Assembly: GCF_042683745.1 (NCBI RefSeq)
Contig: NZ_JBHUJX010000007.1
Location: forward strand, 124,001-188,000
Length of the DNA: 64,000 nt
Origin: Pseudoneobacillus sp042683745
GTDB lineage: Bacteria; Bacillota; Bacilli; Bacillales; Cytobacillaceae
Reading direction: 5' to 3'
The notes below the pieces were generated by a model that saw only the letters and a list, made by a program, of their open reading frames with translations, did not search any database and was not told where the DNA came from. The translations under genes were made by a program, and so were the position numbers. Shown piece after piece: positions 34,306-41,359 of the stretch (the first letter of the stretch is position 1; each line of letters starts with the position of its first letter).

Positions 34306-34998
34306 TTAGTAGGCACCTTTTCTTTTAATAACTTGTATCACTGTCTTACATAGAATTTTAATATCCAATAATAAAGATTTGTTGTAAACATAATACAACT
34401 CTATCTCCACCCGCTCTGGGTAACCAACTTCACTTCTCCCATTTGCTTGCCAATAGCCTGTTATTCCGGGTTTTACAGATAAAAATTCACTTATTTTATT
34501 TGAGTATTCTTTTAGTTCTTCCAATACAACAGGTCTTGGTCCCACCAAACTCATTTCACCTTTTAAAACATTAAATAACTGGGGTAATTCATCTATACTC
34601 GTTTTCCTTATAAATCTTCCAAATTTCGTGATTCTAGGATCTTCATCTTGCTCCAATTTAAAGTTATTTTGTAAGTATTTTCGGTAAAGGACTTCATTCA
34701 TTTTTAATTTTATTTCCGCATCCACAACCATGGAACGAAACTTATAAACCATGAACCTTTTACCGTATTTCCCCATTCTTTCCTGTTTAAAGAACATTGG
34801 ACCTTTATTTTCACGCGTGTGATAAATGACTGAGAAGATGATAATAAAGGGTATTATTAGAAAAATACCAACGACTGATCCAATAATATCTATCAATCTT
34901 TTACTTAAAAGGTAGAAAAGACTGTCATTATTCTTAAAAGCTACTTCCAAGGTGTTAACATTTAATTCAGTCGATTCAACATTAACCCGCGCCTTCAA
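34306..34998 (-). CDS. initiating sugar-phosphate transferase (undecaprenyl-phosphate hexose phosphotransferase)
   Basis: A 230-residue polyprenol-phosphate sugar-1-phosphate transferase, EpsL/WbaP C-terminal type. The single membrane hairpin is LIDIIGSVVGIFLIIPFIIIF, then FFKQERMGKYGKRF, VYKFRSMVVDAE, TSIDELPQLFNVLKGEMSLVGPRPV and the VKPGITGYWQANGRSE active-site stretch. It loads the first sugar on undecaprenyl phosphate. It lacks the N-terminal multi-TM domain of full WbaP, as usual in Firmicutes. It abuts galU with no gap. Confidence 0.94.
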   Translation of the reverse strand: MKARVNVESTELNVNTLEVAFKNNDSLFYLLSKRLIDIIGSVVGIFLIIPFIIIFSVIYHTRENKGPMFFKQERMGKYGKRFMVYKFRSMVVDAEIKLKMNEVLYRKYLQNNFKLEQDEDPRITKFGRFIRKTSIDELPQLFNVLKGEMSLVGPRPVVLEELKEYSNKISEFLSVKPGITGYWQANGRSEVGYPERVEIELYYVYNKSLLLDIKILCKTVIQVIKRKGAY

Positions 34999-35889
34999 TC
35001 AGTTCACCTCTATAGATGATTTTTCATGGATCATTTTGGTTTTCAAATACTTTATTAGATCATCCTTTAGCTCAGCATTCTCCAAAGCAAATTCAATCGT
35101 TGTTTGAATAAAACCTAGTTTTTCCCCTACATCGTACCTTTTCCCTTCAAAATCATATGCAAATACCCTTTGAATGGCGTTTAACCTTTGGATCGCGTCC
35201 GTCAGCTGAATTTCTCCACCTGCCCCTATTTCTTGTTTTTCTAAAAACATAAATATTTCCGGAGTAAAAACATAACGTCCCATAATAGCCAAGTTAGATG
35301 GGGCAGTCCCCCTTACCGGTTTTTCCACAAAGTTATGAACATCATAACGTCTGCCCATTTGTTTGCCTGGGTCGACAATTCCATAGCGATGTGTTTCATC
35401 TTCTGAAACAGTTTGTACGCCGATGATGGACGATAGCGTTTTTCCATACTCATCTATTAGCTGTTTGATGCAAGGAGTTTCAGCTTGAACAATGTCATCA
35501 CCGAGTAAAACTGCAAAAGGTTCGTTCCCGACAAATTTTCTTGCACACCATACAGCATGGCCTAATCCTTTTGGATCCTTCTGTCTTATATAGTGAATAT
35601 CCACTTTCGAAGGAGCTTGAACTTTCTCTAATAATTCAAATTTGTTTTTCTCCATTAGACTATTTTCGAGTTCGAAAGCATTATCAAAATGGTCTTCAAT
35701 CGAACGTTTTCCTTTACCTGTAACGATAATAATATCCTCAATTCCTGAGGCAACTGCCTCCTCCACGATGTATTGAATCGTTGGTTTATCTACGATGGGC
35801 AGCATTTCCTTCGGCATCGCTTTTGTAAGAGGTAGGAATCTTGTCCCTAGCCCAGCTGCTGGTATAATCGCTTTACGTATTTTATTCAT
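34999..35889 (-). CDS. galU: UTP-glucose-1-phosphate uridylyltransferase
   Basis: A 296-residue GalU/GtaB: IPAAGLGTRFLPLTKAMPKEMLPIVDKP at the N-terminus (split motif GLGTRFLPLTKA), EDIIIVTGKGKRSIEDHFD, RQKDPKGLGHAVWCA, VLLGDD and EKPVRGTAPSNLAIMGRYV. It makes UDP-Glc for the glycan and, with GalE, UDP-Gal. Its presence inside the operon gives a dedicated UDP-Glc supply. It directly precedes the initiating transferase. Confidence 0.95.
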   Translation of the reverse strand: MNKIRKAIIPAAGLGTRFLPLTKAMPKEMLPIVDKPTIQYIVEEAVASGIEDIIIVTGKGKRSIEDHFDNAFELENSLMEKNKFELLEKVQAPSKVDIHYIRQKDPKGLGHAVWCARKFVGNEPFAVLLGDDIVQAETPCIKQLIDEYGKTLSSIIGVQTVSEDETHRYGIVDPGKQMGRRYDVHNFVEKPVRGTAPSNLAIMGRYVFTPEIFMFLEKQEIGAGGEIQLTDAIQRLNAIQRVFAYDFEGKRYDVGEKLGFIQTTIEFALENAELKDDLIKYLKTKMIHEKSSIEVN

Positions 35890-35937
35890 TATCGCTTTAC
35901 CCCCCCTTGCTGATTTAATCTTTTTATGAATGATGCC

Positions 35938-36621
35938 TCAATATTGGCTGTAATAATCTGAACTCTTCTCTTCAACTCCGTTCACTACAACACCAAGAAA
36001 ATGTGACTTAGCTTTTTCAAGTAATTCTTTTGCTTTTATCGCCTTATCTTTTCGCGTCTTTCCGCTACTCACTACCATTACAACACCATCGCATTTGTTT
36101 GCTAAAATTTGTGGATCCGTAACAGCGAGAATAGGTGGAGAATCGAAGATAATAAATTCATACTTTTCTTTCAGTTCCTGCATTAGTATATCCATAGTTT
36201 CTGAATTTAATAGTTCTGAAGGATTCGGTGGTAATGGTCCGCTCGTCAATAGATGCAAATTAGGTATATACGTATCCGTGATAGCCTCTTCTAGGCGTAT
36301 TTTGTATGTTAAAATATTAGTTAACCCTTCCACATTACTAACCTTAAAATCCAAATGAACGGAAGGCTTCCGTAAATCAGCATCTACTAACAATACCCTC
36401 TTTCCTTGTTGGGCCAGTACAATAGACAGATTGGCAGCTGTAGTAGATTTTCCTTCTTTCGGTTCAGGGGATGTAATAATAATTGATTTAATACCTTTAT
36501 CCGCAGAGGTAAATAAAATGTTACTCCTTATTTGTCGATACTGTTCTGTAATAGGCATCATTGGATAACTATGGGCAATTAAATGGACGGCTCTGTTATC
36601 TTTCTTTTCCCTATCCTTCAA
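35938..36621 (-). CDS. CpsD/CapB (EpsB) family bacterial tyrosine kinase
   Basis: About 227 residues. BY-kinase with Walker A in PEPKEGKSTTAAN, Walker A' in LLVDADLRKPS and Walker B in FIIFDSPPI. It ends in a short tyrosine-containing tail (SSDYYSQY), the usual autophosphorylation cluster. With the Wzz-like partner just upstream it regulates polymer length and export. The frame opens at TTG 36630 directly against AAAGGAG; the TTG at 36621 has the better 9-nt spacing. It overlaps the upstream wzz gene by 11 nt. Confidence 0.92.
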   Translation of the reverse strand: MKDREKKDNRAVHLIAHSYPMMPITEQYRQIRSNILFTSADKGIKSIIITSPEPKEGKSTTAANLSIVLAQQGKRVLLVDADLRKPSVHLDFKVSNVEGLTNILTYKIRLEEAITDTYIPNLHLLTSGPLPPNPSELLNSETMDILMQELKEKYEFIIFDSPPILAVTDPQILANKCDGVVMVVSSGKTRKDKAIKAKELLEKAKSHFLGVVVNGVEEKSSDYYSQY

Positions 36622-37336
36622 GTGTTTCAACTCCTTTATTTCTTTTGGAATTGTTTTTGAATTTTTTTTTCGTCATCTTATTGATCGATCCTAACACCGT
36701 TATCCCAAGATATGCTTCAGCATCATGACTATCTTTTATCGTATGATTTAGATATTCAAGTAAGAATGCCAAACCAATTCCGACCATCAAACCAAATACA
36801 GCTGCAATAGCAATATTCAACAATGGCTTAGGGTTAACTGGAGTTGGATTTTCTGGTAACTCAGCTTCGGCAAGAATACTAACATTGTCAACATTCATAA
36901 TGCCCATGATTTCTTTTTGGAACGTTTGAGATACCGCATTGGCAATTTCTACAGCCCTACCTGGATTACTATCTCTTACTGTCAAAGAAAAAACTTGAGA
37001 ATTCTGTTGAATATTAACCGTGATTCTACTACTTAGTTGTCCAACACTTTCTGGAAGTTCGAGATTCATTTTAACAATCTCCAATATAGCTGGAGTTTTT
37101 ATGATTTCACTATACGTATTTATCAACTCGATATTGCTTCTTAATTGGGTAACATCTAATCGGGCAGAATCCTTCTGATTGACTAATATTTGTACCCGCC
37201 CCTCATATATAGGCGTTATGACGAAATAGGTAATCATACCGCTAATCATTGAAGTAATCATTGTTATAATCACGATTAATTTCCAACGTTTCAGAAGGAT
37301 TCTAAAAATATCTTTAATGCCAATCATTTCCTCCAT
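36611..37336 (-). CDS. Wzz/YveK (EpsA) family chain-length determinant and kinase modulator
   Basis: A 241-residue membrane protein with two transmembrane helices (LIVIITMITSMISGMITYFV near 18-37; LLNIAIAAVFGLMVGIGLAFLL near 175-196). Between them is the external coiled-coil domain, and before the second helix lies the proline-rich motif PENPTPVNPKP. The short cytoplasmic C-terminus activates the adjacent tyrosine kinase in this family. Arrangement matches epsAB of B. subtilis and capAB of staphylococci. Confidence 0.93.
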   Translation of the reverse strand: MEEMIGIKDIFRILLKRWKLIVIITMITSMISGMITYFVITPIYEGRVQILVNQKDSARLDVTQLRSNIELINTYSEIIKTPAILEIVKMNLELPESVGQLSSRITVNIQQNSQVFSLTVRDSNPGRAVEIANAVSQTFQKEIMGIMNVDNVSILAEAELPENPTPVNPKPLLNIAIAAVFGLMVGIGLAFLLEYLNHTIKDSHDAEAYLGITVLGSINKMTKKKFKNNSKRNKGVETLEG

Positions 37337-37391
37337 ATGAACCCCCTGTTGTGGTCCCAGTCATTCCGATATAAAATTTAGGTGTTATTCA

Positions 37392-38231
37392 TTATCTATT
37401 CGCTTTTAAAAAATCTAATAACACTTCAAACCATATGAAATTACCTTTATCATTAGGATGAATATAATCATTTGCTAAGATGTCGACCAATAATATTTTT
37501 TCTGTTCTTACTTTCTTTCCCATTCCTTCTAGACTATTAAAATAGGACCATTGATTATTTTTAATGATTTTCTCCGACTCGCTAATATAATCTAAATAGG
37601 TCGCTCCCAATCGATTTGCATTATTATTTGCAATAGGGTTTGGAGAAATTATCATTATTTTCGCATTCGGCAATCCTTTTTGTAGCTTTGACATAATCTC
37701 ATTCAAATCTTTCTCTGTTTGTTTAAAACTAATAGATTGTAAATAGTTGTTAATCATCGCATTTTCAAAAATGACTAAATCTGGCTGATCGTTTATGACT
37801 GCTTCAATTTTCAAACCATTTAATAAATCTGTTGTGGAGTATCCTCTATTTCCATTATTGATTAATTGCAGATTATCTAACCCCTCAAAATCAGATTGCA
37901 GTTTTTTCTTTAACAATTCTGGCCAACTATTGAATGTACTGCTCGCACCCACTCCAGCAGTAGCACTGCCCCCTAATACCGAAACAATTACTTTTTCTTT
38001 TGTTAGTGCCCTATAATGTAAAAAATCAATAATGGATTGGGTCTTATTGTCCTCTGGCTTCAAACGATTTATCATAATCTCTTTAGATTCTTGTTCCTTT
38101 TTCAAGTACTCTTCTTTCGTTTTTCGGCCTTCTAACGCAGCTGCTTTACTATTACCTATCCAATGTAAATGCCCATAATACAGTACAGAGATACAAATGG
38201 CAGCTATAAGAAAAACGATATACTTATTCAT
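37392..38231 (-). CDS. membrane-anchored SGNH/GDSL-family hydrolase
   Basis: 279 residues with one N-terminal transmembrane helix (VFLIAAICISVLYYGHL), so the catalytic part is extracytoplasmic. SGNH blocks are visible: nucleophile Ser in VLGGSATAG, block II in INNGNRGYSTTDLL, and the Asp-His pair in DYIHPNDKG. Block III is unusual (FENAMINN instead of GxND). Such proteins add or remove O-acyl groups on surface glycans. It sits between the SinR-like regulator (12 nt) and wzz. Confidence 0.85.
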   Translation of the reverse strand: MNKYIVFLIAAICISVLYYGHLHWIGNSKAAALEGRKTKEEYLKKEQESKEIMINRLKPEDNKTQSIIDFLHYRALTKEKVIVSVLGGSATAGVGASSTFNSWPELLKKKLQSDFEGLDNLQLINNGNRGYSTTDLLNGLKIEAVINDQPDLVIFENAMINNYLQSISFKQTEKDLNEIMSKLQKGLPNAKIMIISPNPIANNNANRLGATYLDYISESEKIIKNNQWSYFNSLEGMGKKVRTEKILLVDILANDYIHPNDKGNFIWFEVLLDFLKANR

Positions 38232-38243
38232 TTATTCTCCTTA

Positions 38244-38606
38244 TTAGGGATGGTTTTCATTTTTTATATTTGCATTTTCGTTTTGCCATTTAATAAATTC
38301 AATTAACGTTTTGTATTGCTGAATTTTCTCTTTTTCGATTCCTGCTTTTTTTAATTCTTTTATAAATTCATCCCATTCCTTTTCCGTATCTAGATGTTTA
38401 TCCAGATCGGTACCTGTTTTTAATAAAAGTAAAAGATCTACCTTTAATATGGCTGCAATTTTCTCAATCACTTGAATGGATGGGTTTTTGTTTATATTTC
38501 GTTCGATATTACTTAAATAAGATTTAGAAATAGTTGATAGTTCCGCAAGCTGCGAGAGGCTATATCCTCTTCTTTTCCTAATTTCAGCTATATTTTTCCC
38601 TATCAT
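38244..38606 (-). CDS. SinR-like XRE transcriptional regulator
   Basis: 120 residues. The N-terminal helix-turn-helix is IAEIRKRRGYSLSQLAELSTISKSYLSNIER with NPSIQVIEKIAAIL. Residues about 75-108 (EWDEFIKELKKAGIEKEKIQQY, split here) match the SinR/SinI dimerisation hook. SinR represses, and its relative SlrR modulates, the eps matrix operon in B. subtilis; the gene heads this eps-like cluster just as slrR neighbours epsA. It probably controls this operon, perhaps also itself. Confidence 0.9.
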   Translation of the reverse strand: MIGKNIAEIRKRRGYSLSQLAELSTISKSYLSNIERNINKNPSIQVIEKIAAILKVDLLLLLKTGTDLDKHLDTEKEWDEFIKELKKAGIEKEKIQQYKTLIEFIKWQNENANIKNENHP

Positions 38607-38717
38607 TTGTTTACCTCGCTATATTTTTCCATTTAGGGCGCATTCTTTTCCCCTCCAAGAAAACTTAGAATATCAATCAATTAATCCATAAGAAAAAATA
38701 ATAATATGGGCATTTAA

Positions 38718-38815
38718 CCCACCCTCACACTACACTCTTGACGACTTGCGTCTAAGGTCTATTCCAACCCACAGCGTAACCGAGTGCCTCCTTTTATAAT
38801 GGTTAGGAGACATCA
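38718..38815 (-). ncRNA. possible structured non-coding segment upstream of the glycan operon
   Basis: Within the gene-free 38607-39260 gap, this GC-richer block on the minus strand contains GGAGGCACTCGG, GGGTTGGAATAGACC, a GAC-GCAA-GTC tetraloop hairpin and GGGTGGGTTAAATGCCC, then T-rich sequence. I cannot assign it to a riboswitch class. It could be a relic of an IS605-type element end or a leader RNA. No coding frame is convincing here. Confidence 0.3.
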
Positions 38816-38846
38816 CCAAACTCATTATTTATTTCAAAATTTATAT

Positions 38847-38995
38847 GTTCTTTATACCGAATGTATGATCAAAAAGATCTATTTATTTCTCCCATCAACT
38901 TTTATTTCAATTCATTTTTACGACTAATTTCTTATTTTTCTATTATTAATTCTCTTCTGAAAATGGGACATCCAAATCATTTCTTTATAAAGAAC
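38847..38995. promoter_or_regulatory. SinR-box-like sites upstream of the glycan operon
   Basis: GTTCTTT at 38847-38853 and the complement AAAGAAC at 38989-38995 match the 7-bp SinR recognition sequence GTTCTYT. The second is part of a perfect 14-bp palindrome TTCTTTATAAAGAA (38981-38994). They lie 240-390 nt before the SinR-like gene, in the region expected to hold the operon promoter. Both sequences are AT-rich, so chance matches are possible. Confidence 0.35.
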
Positions 38996-39020
38996 AAATG
39001 TAGATGGTTGGCTAAACAAA

Positions 39021-39165
39021 TGATAAGAAAAGCGGAAGGCGCCCGTAATCGCCGACAAGCAAAAGCCAATCCGTTATGAAGGCTGTTCTTAAACCTTAAT
39101 GACGGATTGGCTTTTGACCTCGAGCCGATGGGTTCTTACGCTGGACAATTTTCGAAGTCCTGAAA
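39021..39165 (-). repeat. dispersed MITE-like repeat with AAGAAAAGCGG terminus, copy 2
   Basis: It begins AAGAAAAGCGGAAGGCGCC and ends CGCTGGACAATTTTCGAAG, sharing both ends with 5975-6165 and 46277-46545 but with a different interior. The interior is an inverted repeat, AAAAGCCAATCCGT / ACGGATTGGCTTTT, around a 30-nt loop. Confidence 0.65.
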
Positions 39166-39188
39166 AGTTACTTTCTTACCTAACAAAA

Positions 39189-39222
39189 AAGAGCCAGTCT
39201 CTTATTAAGAGACTGACCCTGT
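39189..39222 (-). terminator. hairpin terminator after trhO
   Basis: CAGTCTCTTA / TAAGAGACTG inverted repeat followed on the minus strand by GCTCTTTTTTG. It lies about 40 nt after the trhO stop. Confidence 0.7.
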
Positions 39223-39260
39223 TTCGTATTCTTTCTGCTCACCAAGTGGGAACATTTATG

Positions 39261-40205
39261 CTATTCAATCGCCTGTAATCTTTCCGCCACTTCTTCCTCC
39301 GTTAACTCATGCTGCGCGATATAACGGTTTCTCGGATGCGTTCGGCATTCGTGGGAGCAGCTGCGCAAATATTTATGTTCGTTCTCTTCCGAGCAAAGAA
39401 TTTTTTTATTACATGCTGGGTTGGCACAGTTTACATAGCGTTCACAAGGCTCTCCATTGTAAAAATCACGCCCAACGACAACATGTTCCTTTTGATTAAC
39501 CGGAACTCCGATTCTTTCATCAAATACATAGAGCTGTCCGTCCCAAAGCTCGCCTTGAACTTCTGGGTCCTTTCCATAAGTGACAATTCCACCATGGAGC
39601 TGAGCGACATCTTTAAAGCCCTCTTTCAGTAACCAGCCAGAGAATTTTTCACAGCGAATTCCACCTGTGCAATACGTGATAATCTTTTTGTCTGCAAACA
39701 TTTCTTTATTTTCTCTTACCCATTGTGGTAAATCACGGAAATTAAGAATGTCCGGCTTGATGGCCCCACGGAAATGTCCTAAATCATATTCATAATCATT
39801 ACGAGCATCCAACACAATCGTGTCCTCATCTTGCAATCTTTCATAAAATTCTTTCGGGCTTAGATACGTTCCCGTAAGCTCTTTCGGATTAACATCGTCC
39901 TCTAGTCGAAGGGTTACAAGCTCTGGTCGAGGACGAACCTTCATCTTCTTGAACGCATGTTCTTCGGCTTCATCTATTTTATAAACCATATCAGCAAAAC
40001 GCGGGTCCTGCTTCATTTTTTCCATATAGGCATTCGTTTGTTCCACCGTTCCTGAAACGGTACCATTGATTCCTTCATTCGCAACAAGGATTCGGCCCTT
40101 CAAACCAAGTTCATTACAAAAGGCTAAATGCTCCTTCGCAAATTCCTCAGGATTTTCAATGGAAACATACTGATAATACAATAACACTCTGTACTCTTTA
40201 TTCAT
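39261..40205 (-). CDS. trhO: tRNA uridine(34) hydroxylase, rhodanese-domain (YbfQ/TrhO)
   Basis: 314 residues. An N-terminal acylphosphatase-like domain (YRVLLYYQYVSIENPEEF, GINGTVSGT) is followed by a rhodanese domain with VLDARNDYEYDLGHF and the catalytic Cys in ITYCTGGIRCEK. A C-terminal Cys cluster follows (CANPACNKKILCS and CSHECRTHPRN). TrhO hydroxylates U34 of tRNA to 5-hydroxyuridine on the way to mo5U/cmo5U. Length is normal. It is an independent unit bounded by a terminator. Confidence 0.93.
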   Translation of the reverse strand: MNKEYRVLLYYQYVSIENPEEFAKEHLAFCNELGLKGRILVANEGINGTVSGTVEQTNAYMEKMKQDPRFADMVYKIDEAEEHAFKKMKVRPRPELVTLRLEDDVNPKELTGTYLSPKEFYERLQDEDTIVLDARNDYEYDLGHFRGAIKPDILNFRDLPQWVRENKEMFADKKIITYCTGGIRCEKFSGWLLKEGFKDVAQLHGGIVTYGKDPEVQGELWDGQLYVFDERIGVPVNQKEHVVVGRDFYNGEPCERYVNCANPACNKKILCSEENEHKYLRSCSHECRTHPRNRYIAQHELTEEEVAERLQAIE

Positions 40206-40362
40206 TTTTTTGCCACCTATCTACTAATATTTGCAAGATATTATGTGTTTAGGTTTATACACGATATTCTTACCGAACTATTATAACACTTTTGTCGGAT
40301 CATGCGGAAATTGGTGATTGATTGGAAAAAATAGGGCTTCAACTGGCTGAAATTGTGACAAA

Positions 40363-40457
40363 GTCCGATAGAATTGTGAACTTGTCCGATAGACGCCACA
40401 ATTTATTCGATAGAAGGGGGCTAGTTGTCCGATAGAAGCCCATTTTTGTCCGATAGA
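40363..40457 (+). repeat. five helically phased GTCCGATAGA repeats, array 1
   Basis: GTCCGATAGA (once ATTCGATAGA) begins at 40363, 40384, 40405, 40427 and 40448, i.e. every 21, 21, 22 and 21 bp. The array ends 97 bp before the DUF1659 start at 40554. The same array with identical spacing lies at 58689-58783 before the second DUF1659 gene. The remainder of 40206-40553 shows only AT-rich promoter-like sequence (TATATATAG near 40522). Confidence 0.75.
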
Positions 40458-40553
40458 CTAGGTTAATTCTGACTTTTACAAAAAATATCCTCCTTACCCT
40501 GTCCTTTTCCCCCTTCACTTTATATATAGAGGGTGAAAGGAGGTGAAAAAAGA

Positions 40554-40772
40554 ATGGCACAATCAATGTTAGTAGAATCAAGCTTACGTTTAGTGTACGA
40601 AACAGGATTAAACGAGAAGGGCGAGCCGATTTACAAAGGAAAAACGTACAACAATGTGAAAAAAGAAGCGACCGTGGACCAACTTTTTCAAGTGGCTCAA
40701 GCAATCGGTACGCTTTCCACTGATCCGATCCACGCGGTAGAACGTAATGATCGCTCGGATATTACGGCTTAA
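40554..40772 (+). CDS. DUF1659 family small protein, copy 1
   Basis: 72 residues (MAQSMLVESSLRLVYETG...), a conserved small protein of Bacillaceae of unknown function with no signal or membrane segment; features include GEPIYKGKTYNNVKKEA and DQLFQVAQAIGTL. The start is fixed by GAAAGGAGGTG 9 nt upstream; the frame to 40533 is an artefact. A DUF2922 gene follows after 41 nt, as in other Bacillus. It is almost identical to the copy at 58901-59119. Confidence 0.85.
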   Translation: MAQSMLVESSLRLVYETGLNEKGEPIYKGKTYNNVKKEATVDQLFQVAQAIGTLSTDPIHAVERNDRSDITA

Positions 40773-40813
40773 TGACTAGGATTTATTTTTCAAAAAGGAG
40801 GAGGTGAATCAGA

Positions 40814-41032
40814 ATGGCAAAAACACTAGAATTACAGTTTAGTACCGAGCTTGGTGGGACGGCACGAATCACGGTTGATCATCCGAAGGAACCAATCGAC
40901 GAGGCAGCTGTCAAGCAAGCGATGGAAAAAATCCTTGCGGCTGGCGTTTTCTTTACAGCTACTGGGAATTTTGTAGCTGTGAAAGGTGCACGCGTGATTG
41001 AACGCAATGTGACGGACTTTGAATTAGTCTAA
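40814..41032 (+). CDS. DUF2922 family small protein, copy 1
   Basis: 72 residues (MAKTLELQFSTELGGTARI...), conserved in Bacillaceae, function unknown. Predicted small alpha/beta fold, soluble; KQAMEKILAAGVFF and VAVKGARVIERNVTD are well conserved between the two copies. AGGAGGTGA lies 8 nt upstream. It probably forms one transcript with DUF1659, ended by the hairpin at 41043-41073. Confidence 0.85.
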   Translation: MAKTLELQFSTELGGTARITVDHPKEPIDEAAVKQAMEKILAAGVFFTATGNFVAVKGARVIERNVTDFELV

Positions 41033-41042
41033 TAGTGAGGAC

Positions 41043-41073
41043 CAGTTTCAGTGATGGAGCTGGTCTTTTTGTA
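41043..41073 (+). terminator. terminator after DUF2922 copy 1
   Basis: Imperfect stem GACCAG(T)TTC / GGAGCTGGTC followed by T5. The copy-2 locus has a better-paired version at 59387-59418. Confidence 0.7.
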
Positions 41074-41097
41074 AAATCAAGAAAGGAGGAACCTAAA

Positions 41098-41241
41098 ATG
41101 GAACAGCTCATCCCTCTCATCAGCGAGGTTGGTTTTCCGATTGTCGTCACGCTCTACTTGCTTTATCGAATTGAATCAAAGCTTGATTTAGTCGTGCAAT
41201 CGATTCAAAATCTGCCTGAGCGATTGAAGGAAAAAATGTAA
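41098..41241 (+). CDS. YvrJ family small membrane protein
   Basis: 47 residues. One hydrophobic segment (LIPLISEVGFPIVVTLYLLYRI) is followed by a short amphipathic tail ending RLKEKM. YvrJ-family proteins accompany DUF2922 genes in Bacillus; function unknown. AAAGGAGG lies 9 nt before the ATG at 41098; the frame opens earlier at 41035 but overlaps the terminator. The second DUF1659-DUF2922 locus lacks this gene. Confidence 0.8.
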   Translation: MEQLIPLISEVGFPIVVTLYLLYRIESKLDLVVQSIQNLPERLKEKM

Positions 41242-41251
41242 TTTGTAACAA

Positions 41252-41287
41252 GCAGCTTCAGCCAATTTTAGGCTAGGCTGTTTTTTT
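41252..41287 (+). terminator. terminator after yvrJ-like gene
   Basis: Stem CAGCTTCAGCC / GGCTAGGCTG with a short loop followed by T7. Confidence 0.75.
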
Positions 41288-41359
41288 ATAGAAAAAAATG
41301 AACTATTTGTCAGACTAAATCGTATTACTACTAGATTACTATTTTAGGAGGCGTCAAAA

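Noticed and set aside
38861..39079. 72-residue plus-strand frame upstream of the glycan operon
   Set aside because: Low-complexity, no ribosome site, and its 3' part lies inside a dispersed repeat.
40363..40457. CRISPR-like short repeat array
   Set aside because: Repeats are 10 bp with 11-12 bp gaps, much too short for CRISPR; the same array is duplicated with near-identical gap sequences and no cas genes are present.
40339..40704. 121-residue minus-strand frame over the first phased array and DUF1659 gene
   Set aside because: It is antisense to a well-supported small gene and translates through the 10-bp repeats; no ribosome site and no sensible composition.
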